A stretch of 64,000 nt of DNA. Source: Sphingomonas yabuuchiae (GTDB lineage Bacteria > Pseudomonadota > Alphaproteobacteria > Sphingomonadales > Sphingomonadaceae). Both the position numbers and the translations under genes were made by a program. Under the pieces are notes generated by a model. That model saw only the letters and a program-made list of their open reading frames with translations, was not told the origin of the DNA and made no database searches. Location of the stretch: NCBI RefSeq assembly GCF_014199595.1, contig NZ_JACHNX010000003.1, positions 62,001-126,000 on the forward strand, read 5' to 3'. Shown one piece after another: positions 24,425 through 35,373 of this stretch (the first letter of the stretch is position 1; every line of letters starts with the position of its first letter).

Positions 24425-25794
24425 ACCAGCCACAAAGCGAGCGGGATCGCCACCGCCGCCCAAAGGTACAGGCCGTGCCAGCTCGTCCATCCCCACCATT
24501 CGGAGGGGATGGTGCGCAGGTCGCCGAACAGGAAGCGCTGCTGCATCACCGCCTGCCACCAGGCCCAGCGGAAGGTCGGCGGCGCAAAGATCTCGGCCGA
24601 AGCGATGGTCAGGTTGATCGCCATCGATCCCGTCAGCACCAGCGCGAGCAAGCCGCGCATCCAGAGCCGCCGCGCCATCGTCCAGAGCGGCGCCAGCCCC
24701 AGCGCCATCACGCCCGCCAGCGGCATGGCATGACGCGGGCCGGTGGCGTTGCCGCCATCCCAATAGACATAGGCCGCATTGACCAGCAGCGCGACCAGCG
24801 CCACCCCGGCGGCGGTCAGCGCCAGCCCGCGCGTCGCCCGTTCCTCACTCAGCCGCCACAGCCCGATCGGGGCCAGCACCAGCACCGGCGCGACCCAGAC
24901 GATCCCGCGCGTCGGGCCGGTCAGGATTTCGCGAAGCACCGCGATCCGGGGAAAGGTCAGCCCGTACAACCCCTGGTTCATCCCCTCGAACCCGACCACG
25001 CCCGAATAGCCGATGCGGAACGGCGTCCCGAAGGCGAACATATTATAGGCGAACAGCGGCAGCAGCCCGACCACGCCCGCCGCCAGCAACGGTAGCAGCG
25101 GCTTCGGGTTCGCCCGGTGCCGCCATAGCGCCCAGAGCCCGATGACCGAGCCGGCCAGGACCGCCTGATACTCGACCACCACCGCCCAGCCGAGCGCCAG
25201 CCCCGCCACCGCCAGCCAGCGTCCACCGCCCCGCGCCACCCCGGCCAGCGCGATGACGAACAGCGCCGCCACGCTCGCATGGCCGAGCAAGGTCGTGGAA
25301 TAGCCCCAGATCGGCGTCCCCAGCGCATAGCCGAGCGCGGCGAACAGCCCCGCCCCTGCACGGCCGCTCAGGCCCAGCGCCAGATCGAACAGCAGAACGG
25401 CCGCGATCGCGGTCAGCAGCGCAGATCCCGTGGCGGCGGCGACGCGGGTGCGCAGCTTCAGATAGTCGACGAAACCTGCATGGGCCGTGGACAGGACATG
25501 GCGCTCGGCCCGGTCACCGGTGACCAGATCGGTCAGCGCCACGGCAGGCAGCGCCATCAGCGTCATGCCCGGCGCCTTGTCGAGATAGGCATGCGCCCCG
25601 AACTGCGCCTTGTCGATGGTCAGCGGCGCGAAGGGGTCGATGGTCGCGGTGCCGTTCTCGACCATGCGGATCGCGGCGAACAGGCGGGTCGCGTTGTTGG
25701 GATTCAATTCCCATGATCCGAACCAGGCGCAGGAGAACCAGACCAACAGGAACAGCCCTGCCCGAATCCCGCCCAAGCCCTGCCACCGCGTCAT
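24379..25794 (-). CDS. Polytopic membrane protein, glycosyltransferase-like
   Basis: Integral membrane protein of about 471 residues with about ten hydrophobic segments. The first periplasmic loop is soluble and holds several Asp/Asn (SWELNPNNATRLFAAIRM, APLTIDKAQFGAHAYLDKAPG), reminiscent of GT-C membrane glycosyltransferases that use polyprenyl-phosphate sugars. I cannot assign a substrate. The start is placed at the ATG after GGGGGA; an ATG 57 bases earlier adds residues without family character. It overlaps the DedA gene at its 3' end and is divergent from glnD. Confidence 0.7.
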   Translation of the reverse strand: MTRWQGLGGIRAGLFLLVWFSCAWFGSWELNPNNATRLFAAIRMVENGTATIDPFAPLTIDKAQFGAHAYLDKAPGMTLMALPAVALTDLVTGDRAERHVLSTAHAGFVDYLKLRTRVAAATGSALLTAIAAVLLFDLALGLSGRAGAGLFAALGYALGTPIWGYSTTLLGHASVAALFVIALAGVARGGGRWLAVAGLALGWAVVVEYQAVLAGSVIGLWALWRHRANPKPLLPLLAAGVVGLLPLFAYNMFAFGTPFRIGYSGVVGFEGMNQGLYGLTFPRIAVLREILTGPTRGIVWVAPVLVLAPIGLWRLSEERATRGLALTAAGVALVALLVNAAYVYWDGGNATGPRHAMPLAGVMALGLAPLWTMARRLWMRGLLALVLTGSMAINLTIASAEIFAPPTFRWAWWQAVMQQRFLFGDLRTIPSEWWGWTSWHGLYLWAAVAIPLALWLVQSCARFSPRTRCQM

Positions 25795-25919
25795 CGGATC
25801 ATCCCCCGGTTCACGGGCTCTGGCGCTACCCGCCCCGCCGATCGCGGACAAGCGCGGCTTGGCGAGGATTGAATCGGCCCCCTCTCCTTTTGTTCATCAC
25901 CAGCCCCTATGAAGGCCTG

Positions 25920-28664
25920 ATGCACAGCCGTTTCGAATCCCTGCCCAACCGCCGCGCCATCGTCGACCGCCGGGCGCTCGCCGAACAGGTCGCCGCCCTG
26001 GGCATCACGGGGCCGGAAGGCCGCACGCTCGTCACCCCCGTCCTGCGCGCCGCGCTCGATGCCGGGCGGCAGGAAGTGGCGCGACGGCTGTCGCTCCATC
26101 CCTCGCGCGGGTTGGAGGCGGCGGCGGCGCAGGCCTATCTGACCGATCAGGTGCTGAAGGTGCTGTTCGAGTTCACCACCGACACGCTCTACCCCTTGAG
26201 CAACCCCACGGCGGGCGAGCGGCTGACCCTGATCGCGGTCGGCGGCTATGGGCGGGGCGAGATGGCGCCCTATTCGGACGTCGATATCGGCTTCCTCACC
26301 CCCTTCAAGCAGACCCCGCATGCCGAACAGGTCATCGAATCGATGCTCTATTCGATCTGGGACCTGGGGCTGAAAGTCGGCCATTCCAGCCGCTCGATCG
26401 ACGAGATGATCCGCCAGGCGAAGGGCGATGTCACCGTCCGCACCGCCCTGCTGGAGGGGCGTTTCCTGTGCGGCGACCAAGCGCTGTATGACGAGGCATC
26501 GCGCCGCTTCAAGGCCGAGATCCAGACCGATTCGCACCGTCAGTTCATCGCCGACAAGCTGGCCGAGCGGGACCTGCGCCACCGCAAGATGGGCGATACC
26601 CGCTATGTCGTCGAACCGAACGTCAAGGAGGGCAAGGGCGGCCTGCGCGACCTGCATGCGCTCTTCTGGATCGGCAAGTACGTCTATGACGTCGACCGTG
26701 CGGCCGACCTGATCGACCGGGGCCTGTTCACCCGCGAGGAGTATCGGCAATTCCACCGCGCCGACAATTTCCTGTGGGCGGTGCGCTGTCACCTCCACAC
26801 CATTACCGGCCGTGCCGAGGACCGGCTGACCTTCGACGTGCAGCGCCAGATCGCCGAGCGGATGCGCTTCTCCGACCGGCCCGGCAAGGCCAAGGTCGAG
26901 CGGTTCATGCAGCTCTATTTCCTGCAGGTGAAGACGGTCGGCGCGCTGACCGGTGCGTTCCTGGCGCATCTGGACGAGCGGTTCGCGGCGCGCGGCCATC
27001 GTTTCGGCCTGCCCACCATCCGCAGGCGCCCGCGCCGGTTGAACGGCTTCGTGCTCGATCGCGGGCGGCTTGCCCTGCCGCGCGACAGCTTCTTTCAGGA
27101 AGACCCGGTCCGGCTGATCGAGATCTTCCAGCTTGCCGACCGTTACGAGCTGGAGGTCCATCCGCTGGCGGTGCGTGCGGCGTCGCGCGATGCCAAGCTG
27201 GCCGACGATATCCGTAACGATCCGCGCGCCAACGCCCTGTTCCTCGACGTGCTGACCAGCCGCCACGACCCCGAACTGGTGCTGCGCTGGATGAACGAGG
27301 CGGGTGTCTTCGGCCGCTTCATGCCCGATTTCGGGCGTGTCGTGGCGCAGATGCAGTTCGACATGTACCACCATTATACGGTCGACGAGCACACCATCCG
27401 CGCGCTGGGCCTGCTGGCGAAGATCGAACGGCAGGAACTGGTCGAGGAACATCCCGTCGCCTCGGCGATCATCGACCAGATCGTGTCGCGGCGCGTCCTC
27501 TATGTCGCGGTCCTCCTCCACGACATCGCCAAGGGGCGTGGCGGCGACCATTCGATCCTGGGCGCGGAAGTGGCCGAGCGGCTTTGCCCGCGCCTGGGCC
27601 TGAGCGAGGCCGAAACCGAAACGGTGGCGTGGCTGGTCCGCTGGCACCTGCTGATGTCCGCCACGGCGTTCAAGCGCGACCTGTCGGACTTCAAGACGAT
27701 CCTCGACTTTTGCGAGACGGTCCAGAGCCCCGAACGGCTTCGCCTGCTCCTCCTGCTGACCATCGTAGACATTCGCGCGGTCGGGCCGGGGACATGGAAC
27801 GGCTGGAAGCGCCAGCTGCTCGCCGACCTGTACGACGCCGCCGAGGAGGTGCTGCGCCTGGGTCACAAGCAGCGTGGCCGGACCGAGCGGATCGCCGCGA
27901 AGCAGGCGCGGCTGGCGGAGATACTGGGCTGGCCGGAGGCGCAGTTCGCCGCGCTGGTCCGCCGCCTGCCCGAGGCCTATTGGATCGCCGAGCCCGAGGA
28001 TGTTCTGGCCCATAATGCCCGCCAGATGGCGGCGGCGGGCGATGCGCAGCTGTCGATCGATGCACAGGTCTATGGCGAGCGCGGCGCGACCTTGGTGTCC
28101 ATCTATGCCGCCGACCATCCGGGCCTGTTCTACCGTATCGCGGGCGCGATCCATGTCGCGGGCGGCAACATCATCGATGCGCGCATCCACACCACGCGCG
28201 ACGGCATGGCGATCGACAATTTCCTGGTGCAGGACCCGCTGGGTCGCCCGTTCGACGATCCCGGCCAGCTGTCCCGCCTGCGCCGCGCGATCGAGGATGC
28301 GCTGGCCAATCGCAGCAAGCTGGCCGACCGGCTGGTCGCCAAGCCCAATGCCCGGCCGCGCGCCGATGCCTTCCACATCGCGCCCAACGTCCTGATCGAC
28401 AACCGCGCCTCGAACCGCTTCACGGTGGTCGAAGTCCATGCCCGCGACCGCCCCGCGCTGCTGAATCAGCTGGCCCATGCGCTGTTCCAGTCGAAGGTGA
28501 CGATCCACTCCGCCCATGTCGCGACCTATGGCGAACGCGCGGTCGACGTCTTCTACCTGACCGACCTGACCGGGGATCAGATCACCAATAGCAGCCGGTT
28601 GAAGACGCTGGAGAAAAGGCTGCTCGGCGCGGCGGCGGGCGAAGCGCTGGAGATCGCGGCGTAA
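25920..28664 (+). CDS. glnD: PII uridylyltransferase / uridylyl-removing enzyme GlnD
   Basis: Nitrogen-status sensor of 914 residues that modifies and demodifies PII proteins according to glutamine. Domains in order: nucleotidyltransferase (VGGYGRGEMAPYSDVD, Asp120 and Asp122 as metal ligands), helical linker, HD domain for UMP removal (LLHDIAKGRGGDHS near residue 532), and two C-terminal ACT domains (GATLVSIYAADHPGLFYRI near 723, RFTVVEVHARDRPALLNQL near 833) that bind glutamine. AAGG lies five bases before the ATG. The frame extends further upstream, across the start region of the divergent membrane-protein gene, but without family similarity. Confidence 0.96.
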   Translation: MHSRFESLPNRRAIVDRRALAEQVAALGITGPEGRTLVTPVLRAALDAGRQEVARRLSLHPSRGLEAAAAQAYLTDQVLKVLFEFTTDTLYPLSNPTAGERLTLIAVGGYGRGEMAPYSDVDIGFLTPFKQTPHAEQVIESMLYSIWDLGLKVGHSSRSIDEMIRQAKGDVTVRTALLEGRFLCGDQALYDEASRRFKAEIQTDSHRQFIADKLAERDLRHRKMGDTRYVVEPNVKEGKGGLRDLHALFWIGKYVYDVDRAADLIDRGLFTREEYRQFHRADNFLWAVRCHLHTITGRAEDRLTFDVQRQIAERMRFSDRPGKAKVERFMQLYFLQVKTVGALTGAFLAHLDERFAARGHRFGLPTIRRRPRRLNGFVLDRGRLALPRDSFFQEDPVRLIEIFQLADRYELEVHPLAVRAASRDAKLADDIRNDPRANALFLDVLTSRHDPELVLRWMNEAGVFGRFMPDFGRVVAQMQFDMYHHYTVDEHTIRALGLLAKIERQELVEEHPVASAIIDQIVSRRVLYVAVLLHDIAKGRGGDHSILGAEVAERLCPRLGLSEAETETVAWLVRWHLLMSATAFKRDLSDFKTILDFCETVQSPERLRLLLLLTIVDIRAVGPGTWNGWKRQLLADLYDAAEEVLRLGHKQRGRTERIAAKQARLAEILGWPEAQFAALVRRLPEAYWIAEPEDVLAHNARQMAAAGDAQLSIDAQVYGERGATLVSIYAADHPGLFYRIAGAIHVAGGNIIDARIHTTRDGMAIDNFLVQDPLGRPFDDPGQLSRLRRAIEDALANRSKLADRLVAKPNARPRADAFHIAPNVLIDNRASNRFTVVEVHARDRPALLNQLAHALFQSKVTIHSAHVATYGERAVDVFYLTDLTGDQITNSSRLKTLEKRLLGAAAGEALEIAA

Positions 28665-28746
28665 ACGGCCTTGCGATCACGGCGCCTTGCAGGGGAGCAA
28701 GATTCCCATGCTTGGGTGTGTCGTCCCGGCATGATACCGCCCCCGC

Positions 28747-30009
28747 ATGGCCGACCTGAACGACATTCCCGCCCTGATCGCCGATATGGGCCAACGCGCC
28801 CGCAGCGCCGCCGTCACGCTGGCGCAGATGCCGACCGAGGCGAAGGCCGATGCCCTGCGCGCCGCCGCCGCCGCGATCCGCGAGGCAACTCCGGCGGTGC
28901 TCGAGGCCAATGCGCGCGACGTGGCGGCGGGCGCGGCGAACGGGCTGTCCTCTGCCATGCTCGACCGGCTGACGCTGGACGAGGCGCGGATCGCGGGCAT
29001 CGTCGCGGGCGTGGAGGCGGTGGCCGCTCTTCCCGATCCCGTGGGCGAGCGGATCGACGAGCGCATCCGGCCCAACGGCCTGAACCTGTCGCGCGTCCGC
29101 GTGCCGGTGGGGGTGATCGGCATCGTTTATGAAAGCCGCCCCAACGTCACGGTCGACGCCGCGGCCCTCTGCGCCATGGCGGGCAATGCCGCGATCCTGC
29201 GCGGCGGGTCGGAAGCGGTGCACAGCAACCGCGCGCTGCACGCCGCTTTCGTCCGGGGCTGGACGGCGGCGGGGGGAACTGCGGATGCGGTGCAGCTGGT
29301 GCCGACCACCGACCGCGCCGCCGTGGGCGCGATGCTGGCCGCCGACGGCCTGATCGACCTGCTGATCCCGCGCGGCGGCAAGAGCCTGGTCGCGCGGGTC
29401 CAGGCCGAGGCGAAGGTGCCCGTGCTCGCGCATCTCGACGGGATCAACCATGTCTATGTCGACGGCTCGGCCGATCATGCGATGGCGACGCGGATCGTGC
29501 GCGACGCCAAGATGCGCCGCACCGGCATTTGCGGGGCGATGGAGACGCTGCTGATCGACCGCGCCTATTGCCACCCCGCCGAGCTGGTCGCCGCGCTGGT
29601 CGACGCAGGCTGCACGGTGCGCGGGGATGCCGACATCCGCGAGATCGTGCCCGGACTGGACGTCGCCACGGCCGAGGACTGGGATACCGAATATCTCGAC
29701 GCCATCGCCAGCGTCGCGCTGGTCGACGGCCTGGAGGGAGCGATGGCCCATATCGCCGCGCATGGATCGCACCATACCGATGCGATCGTCGCCGAGGACA
29801 CGGCTGTTGCCGAGCGCTTCCTGGCCCAGGTCGACAGCGCCATCGTACTGTGGAACGCATCGACCCAGTTCGCGGACGGCGGCGAGTTCGGACTGGGCGC
29901 GGAGATCGGCATCGCCACCGGGCGGCTGCACGCGCGCGGCCCCGTCGCGCTGGAGGGGCTGACCACCTACAAGTGGATCGGGCGCGGTACGGGGCAGATC
30001 AGAGGGTGA
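28747..30009 (+). CDS. proA: Glutamate-5-semialdehyde dehydrogenase ProA
   Basis: Second enzyme of proline synthesis: NADPH-dependent reduction of gamma-glutamyl phosphate to glutamate-5-semialdehyde. 420 residues, normal length. The catalytic Cys262 lies in [30 protein letters not shown] and GGSEAVHSN are family signatures. proB is not adjacent. It begins a tightly packed unit: the stop overlaps the nadD start as GTGA, followed by rsfS, rlmH and envC. Confidence 0.96.
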   Translation: MADLNDIPALIADMGQRARSAAVTLAQMPTEAKADALRAAAAAIREATPAVLEANARDVAAGAANGLSSAMLDRLTLDEARIAGIVAGVEAVAALPDPVGERIDERIRPNGLNLSRVRVPVGVIGIVYESRPNVTVDAAALCAMAGNAAILRGGSEAVHSNRALHAAFVRGWTAAGGTADAVQLVPTTDRAAVGAMLAADGLIDLLIPRGGKSLVARVQAEAKVPVLAHLDGINHVYVDGSADHAMATRIVRDAKMRRTGICGAMETLLIDRAYCHPAELVAALVDAGCTVRGDADIREIVPGLDVATAEDWDTEYLDAIASVALVDGLEGAMAHIAAHGSHHTDAIVAEDTAVAERFLAQVDSAIVLWNASTQFADGGEFGLGAEIGIATGRLHARGPVALEGLTTYKWIGRGTGQIRG

Positions 30010-30605
30010 GGATCGGTCTGCTCGGCGGGTCGTTCAATCCCGCCCATAAGGGGCATCGCCGCATCACACTGGACGCGATGCGCGCGCTGGACCTCGACGA
30101 AGTGTGGTGGCTGGTATCGCCGGGCAATCCGCTCAAGGACGGTGCCAGCGACATGGCCCCCTTCGCCGCGCGGTTCGCCTCGGCCCGGAAAATGGCGCGC
30201 CGCGCGCCGATCCGGGCCAGCGCGATCGAACAGGAACTGCACACCCGCTACACGCTCGACACGGTGCGGAAAGTCCAGCGCCGCTACCCCGGCCACACGT
30301 TCATCTGGCTGATGGGCGAGGACAATCTGGAGCAATTTCATCGCTGGCGCGGATGGCGTGATATTGCCCGCGCGATCCCGATTGCGGTTATCGGCCGTCC
30401 GGGGTACAATGCCGCCGCCCACGCGACACCCGCGCTGGGCTGGTTCAGGCGTTTCCAGAGGCGTCCGGGCCAGGCGAAGAACTGGACGATGTGGAGTTTG
30501 CCGGCCTTCGTGCTGTTGCGCTTCCGCCCCGACCCGACTTCCGCCACGGGCCTTCGGGCCCGCGATCCGGACTGGTTTCGGCATATGGGCCGGAACGTCC
30601 CCTGA
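30006..30605 (+). CDS. nadD: Nicotinate-nucleotide adenylyltransferase NadD
   Basis: NAD biosynthesis enzyme of 199 residues converting nicotinate mononucleotide to deamido-NAD. The N-terminal nucleotidyltransferase motif [14 protein letters not shown] contains the HxGH signature. The C-terminal TSATGLR corresponds to the conserved SSTxIR motif. The GTG start overlaps the proA stop by four bases (GTGA), with AGAGG immediately before. nadD-rsfS-rlmH is a widely conserved order. Confidence 0.94.
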   Translation: MRIGLLGGSFNPAHKGHRRITLDAMRALDLDEVWWLVSPGNPLKDGASDMAPFAARFASARKMARRAPIRASAIEQELHTRYTLDTVRKVQRRYPGHTFIWLMGEDNLEQFHRWRGWRDIARAIPIAVIGRPGYNAAAHATPALGWFRRFQRRPGQAKNWTMWSLPAFVLLRFRPDPTSATGLRARDPDWFRHMGRNVP

Positions 30606-30617
30606 ACAGGAGCTCAC

Positions 30618-31022
30618 TTGGCCACTTCCCCGCAATCGCCGCGTCCGTCCGATCCCGCCGAGGTGGAGGCGCTGCATCGCCTGATCCTCGCGTCGCTGGA
30701 TGACGACCAGGCGGTGGAGACGATCTCGATCCCGCTCGCGGGCAAATCGTCGATTGCCGATTTCATGGTGATCGCCAGCGGTCGCTCGACCCGGCAGGTC
30801 GCCTCGATGGCGATGAAACTCGCCGAGAAGATCAAGGCCGAGTTCGGCCGTTCGGTCCGGATCGAGGGTCTGCCGACCGCCGACTGGGTGCTGATCGACG
30901 CGAACGACGTCATCGTGCACCTGTTCCGGCCCGAGGTCCGCAGCTTCTACAATCTGGAGCGTATGTGGGCGTTCGGCGATGCGCCGACTCCCCCGGCCAG
31001 CCCGGCCGACCGTAACCCCTGA
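30618..31022 (+). CDS. rsfS: Ribosome silencing factor RsfS
   Basis: Binds ribosomal protein uL14 and prevents subunit joining during slow growth. 134 residues; conserved SSIADFMVIASGRSTRQV, then GLPTADWVLIDANDVIVHLF and RSFYNLERMW. The start is TTG, strongly supported by AGGAG five bases upstream and by the length of the family N-terminus. The C-terminal tail is Pro/Ala rich. It sits 12 bases after nadD and 19 before rlmH. Confidence 0.94.
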   Translation: MATSPQSPRPSDPAEVEALHRLILASLDDDQAVETISIPLAGKSSIADFMVIASGRSTRQVASMAMKLAEKIKAEFGRSVRIEGLPTADWVLIDANDVIVHLFRPEVRSFYNLERMWAFGDAPTPPASPADRNP

Positions 31023-31041
31023 TTCACGCCAAGGCCCGCCC

Positions 31042-31464
31042 GTGCTGCTGCATATCGTCGCGCGCGGGCGGATCGGCCGTTCGCCCGAGGCCGAGCTGGT
31101 CGACCGCTATATCAAGCGGATCGGCTGGCCGACCAAGGTGACCGAACTCCCCGACACCGGCGGCAAGGTCCCGCCGCTGGAGGGACAGGCGCGTCTGGTC
31201 CTGATGGACGAGAAGGGCGAGAATCTGTCCTCGATGGATTTCGCGCGTCGGCTGGAGCGCTGGCGCGACGATGGCGTGCGCGAGTGCCGTTTCATGATCG
31301 GCGCGGCGGACGGGTTCGAGGATGCCGACCGCGCGCGCGCCGACCTGCTCATCTCCTATGGCCGGGCGACCTGGCCGCACATGATGGCACGCGCGATGCT
31401 GGCCGAACAGCTGTTCCGTGCGACCAGCATCCTCGCCAACCACCCCTATCACCGCGAAGGCTGA
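31042..31464 (+). CDS. rlmH: 23S rRNA (pseudouridine1915-N3)-methyltransferase RlmH
   Basis: SPOUT-class methyltransferase of 140 residues acting on the 70S ribosome. The N-terminus LLHIVARGRIGRSPEAELVDRY, the knot region FMIGAADGFEDADRARADLL and the C-terminal HPYHREG are family signatures. GTG start, with AAGG eight bases upstream. The stop comes five bases before the envC start. Confidence 0.95.
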   Translation: MLLHIVARGRIGRSPEAELVDRYIKRIGWPTKVTELPDTGGKVPPLEGQARLVLMDEKGENLSSMDFARRLERWRDDGVRECRFMIGAADGFEDADRARADLLISYGRATWPHMMARAMLAEQLFRATSILANHPYHREG

Positions 31465-31468
31465 ACGC

Positions 31469-32629
31469 GTGAGGCGGCGGCATGGCGTGCTGGCGCTGGC
31501 GGCCCTGGCGCTGCTCGGCGCGACCGACATCGCCGCAGACCAGCGACGGCTGGCCGATGCCCGCGCGGGTGCGGCGGCAGCGCAGGCGCGAGCCCAGGCG
31601 CTGGAGCGACAGGCCGGAGCCGAGCGTAACGCCGCCGCCATCGCCCAAGCCAAGGAACGCGCCATGGCCGCCCGCGTCGCAGCGGCGGAGGCCGAGGTGA
31701 CGGCGGCCCGTGCCCGCGTCGATCTGGTCGCCGGGCTGCTGGAGCAGCAACAGGCGAAACTGGCCAAGGCGCAGGCCCCGCTCGCGCATCTGCTGGCCGC
31801 GATGCAGAGCATGGCCGCGCGTCCCCCGGTCGCGGCGGTGGCGCAGCCCGGCTCGGTCGCCGATCTGGCGCATGTCCGCGCGGTCTTCGCCACCGTCGCC
31901 CCCGTCATCGCGGCGCGTTCCGCCACCGTCCGCGCCGAACTGGCCGCCACCCGCCGGGTCCGCGCGCAAGTGACGGTGGCAGCGCGGGCGCTGACGGAGA
32001 CCACCGCCAAGCTAGAATCCGAACGCCAGGCGCTGGCCCGCCTGGAGGCACGCCATCGCGGCCGCGCCGAGGCGCTGGGCCAGGTCGCCATCGACGAATC
32101 CAACCGCGCACTGGCGCTGGGCGAGGCGGCGCGCGACATCGTCGACCGCATGGCCGAACGCGGCGAGGCGCAGGCCACGGCGGGCGAGCTGCTCGCCCTG
32201 CCCGGCCCCGTCCCGCGTCCGCTCGGGGCAGGCGTCATGGGCCCGGTGATCCCCTCGGACACCTATCGCCTGCCGGTGAAAGGACGGGTCACCGGCGGCT
32301 TCGGTGAAATTTCCGATTCGGGCGTGCGGGCGCGCGGCATCACTTTGTCGACCGTCCCTTATGCGCCGATCCTCGCCCCCGCAGGCGGCGAGGTCCGCTA
32401 TGCGGGCGCGTTCCGGGGCTATGGCGGGATCGTCATCCTGAATCACGGCACCGGCTGGACGAGCCTGGTGACCGGCCTGGGCGGCATCTCGGTCAAACCC
32501 GGCGACCATGTCGCAGCGGGGGCCGTCCTCGGCCGCGCGGGACGAGGACGAGGCGGCGTCGAGCCGCGCGTGACGGTCGAATTGCGCCGCGACGGGCGCC
32601 CGATGGATATTGCCGCGATTTTGGGGTGA
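31469..32629 (+). CDS. EnvC-like murein hydrolase activator with degenerate LytM domain
   Basis: Periplasmic protein of about 386 residues. A short signal sequence after basic VRRRHG is followed by a very Ala-rich coiled coil (about residues 22-240) and a C-terminal LytM/M23 domain (GRVTGGFGEISDSG, ILAPAGGEVRYAGAFRGYGG). The metal-ligand His positions of active LytM peptidases are not conserved (GVRARGITLS, PRVTVELRRDG in place of HxxxD and HxH). This fits EnvC, which activates amidases rather than cutting murein itself. GTG start with GAAGG nine bases upstream. It is last gene of the proA-nadD-rsfS-rlmH unit. Confidence 0.87.
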   Translation: MRRRHGVLALAALALLGATDIAADQRRLADARAGAAAAQARAQALERQAGAERNAAAIAQAKERAMAARVAAAEAEVTAARARVDLVAGLLEQQQAKLAKAQAPLAHLLAAMQSMAARPPVAAVAQPGSVADLAHVRAVFATVAPVIAARSATVRAELAATRRVRAQVTVAARALTETTAKLESERQALARLEARHRGRAEALGQVAIDESNRALALGEAARDIVDRMAERGEAQATAGELLALPGPVPRPLGAGVMGPVIPSDTYRLPVKGRVTGGFGEISDSGVRARGITLSTVPYAPILAPAGGEVRYAGAFRGYGGIVILNHGTGWTSLVTGLGGISVKPGDHVAAGAVLGRAGRGRGGVEPRVTVELRRDGRPMDIAAILG

Positions 32630-32780
32630 CGCGCACTACCAATGCAAATATTTAAAATTATGAAATTCTAAGATGAATGCGAAAACCGATTTGAATAAAT
32701 TCGCAAAAATAACTATCTTTTGCAGAGTAAAATGTTTATTCCGACACTCTTAGTTAGTTTTATAATTTCTCTGGCTATCA

Positions 32781-33371
32781 TTATTCTTGGCCAGCATCCG
32801 TTTCATTGGGCTTCGGTGGCCAAAGCGAGGCGGCATCAGTAGCTGCGTTTTGTTCCGGCGCTGCTTGGCCCATCAACCGTTTTAGAGTTGCAGCCCGCTC
32901 CAACGATCGCATCTCGCGATCCTGGGCCAACGCCGTCGGGAAATAGGTTCTGCCAAAATCATCAATTCGTAGCGTATCCGATATTCCTAGATCTTGGGCC
33001 ATCTCTCGCAACAAACGGCGCATTCTCTCATCAACCACGTGGGCTTGCCAAGGTGAAGTATTTAAAGATTGGTAGAGCTCGGCCCACGATTCTCGAACGC
33101 CTTCGGATTTGTTAAATGCGACATCGATTGAGTTAAGGGCTCTTACGGTATCTTCAGAGGCCAGTTCGGCTCGTCCTTGCATTATAGTGGCGAATACGTT
33201 CAGCTTAAACCTTCGGGCTTCTAATTCGCTATCTCCTTGTCGGCGCAATCGTTCAGCAATCTGAGCGGCCGAAATCGGTGCTCGCCATGTTGCTATTGCC
33301 GCAGCAATTGCCGCTACTGCACTCAAAAATGCTGCAACGACGGCAGGACTGCTCCACGTATCGACGTTCAT
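32781..33371 (-). CDS. Membrane-anchored DUF6680-like protein
   Basis: 196 residues, second gene of an AT-richer two-gene insertion. One hydrophobic segment (VVAAFLSAVAAIAAAIATW, about residues 11-29) is followed by a cytoplasmic helical domain with RRFKLNVFATIMQGRAELAS, DTVRALNSIDVAFNKSEGVR and LLREMAQDLGIS. This resembles the uncharacterised DUF6680 family (pattern: R-W-IFxTLMxxR...A-NxIDxxF). Function unknown. The start overlaps the stop of the upstream gene as ATGA. Codon usage is poorer in G/C at third positions than in all neighbours, suggesting acquisition by transfer. Confidence 0.75.
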   Translation of the reverse strand: MNVDTWSSPAVVAAFLSAVAAIAAAIATWRAPISAAQIAERLRRQGDSELEARRFKLNVFATIMQGRAELASEDTVRALNSIDVAFNKSEGVRESWAELYQSLNTSPWQAHVVDERMRRLLREMAQDLGISDTLRIDDFGRTYFPTALAQDREMRSLERAATLKRLMGQAAPEQNAATDAASLWPPKPNETDAGQE

Positions 33372-33721
33372 TGTGAGTCACCCCACTCGCGCAACTTCTT
33401 CATTCGCAAGTTTACCGGACCAAGCGGAGTTTCAATTTTAAGGAAATCGAAGGCAAAAACATCTGCGGCAAAAGCTAATGGCACGTGATATGTCATTCCA
33501 CTGGGGCCTGCAGTTGCTCCCTGAATGACGACGCCACCTGCCGGGATTTTCACTTTCAAATCGCCTTTGAGCGATCCATCCTGAAGGGTGGTATATGTAC
33601 CATCAAACTCAACTCCTAGGGGATCGGACCCTACAATAACGCCATTTGCGAAAACGAACATCGCAAAGCCTTGGCCATTGAGCCCACTCATATAACCCGC
33701 ATAAAATCCATCCCAAGTCAT
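33368..33721 (-). CDS. Small GrlR-like beta-barrel protein
   Basis: 117 residues, first gene of the two-gene insertion. The N-terminus WDGFYAGYMSGLNGQG, then FANGVIVGSD and FDGTYT, follows the pattern of GrlR-type regulators (DGxY, GxG, F-x-G-x-I-x-G-x-D, GxY), which adopt a lipocalin-like barrel and bind a partner protein. This is a pattern match by eye, not a proven homology. The ATG at 33721 gives the family-like N-terminus; another ATG lies 30 bases upstream. Low G/C at third positions. Stop overlaps the DUF6680-like gene, implying a joint function. Confidence 0.65.
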   Translation of the reverse strand: MTWDGFYAGYMSGLNGQGFAMFVFANGVIVGSDPLGVEFDGTYTTLQDGSLKGDLKVKIPAGGVVIQGATAGPSGMTYHVPLAFAADVFAFDFLKIETPLGPVNLRMKKLREWGDSQ

Positions 33722-34023
33722 GTGGCTTGCCTTCACTCTGGATGCTGTCAACCTATGCCAGTTTATTCATGTCAGGTTGATGTTGATATTTGCAATCGTC
33801 AAGGCGGATGATTGTTGAACATGTGAAAATGACGAATGCTGATTCGTGAGCGCGCCCCACTGATGCGTCCATTCGACAAGGGAGGTGGCCCTAAATCGCG
33901 TGATTAGGAACTCTTTCGTTCGCGCCGGAACCCCCGCTCACCCTCCGTTCAGCACGGTTGCGCTTTGATTGCTTGCCGCTTCCCGCTACACAGGCGGTCT
34001 GCTTACCTGGTCCAGGACCCTCG

Positions 34024-35369
<1,346 letters not shown>

Positions 35370-35373
<4 letters not shown>

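Noticed and set aside
25713..25919. Upstream extension of glnD
   Set aside because: The open frame continues, but it is antisense to the membrane-protein start and lacks similarity; AAGG at the right distance supports the ATG at 25920.
32732..32842. Plus-strand frame for a 36-residue hydrophobic peptide (MFIPTLLVSFIISLAIIILG)
   Set aside because: Could be a small membrane toxin, but it is antisense to the 3' end of the DUF6680-like gene, with no clear ribosome site or antitoxin RNA; the A/T-rich sequence makes such frames common.
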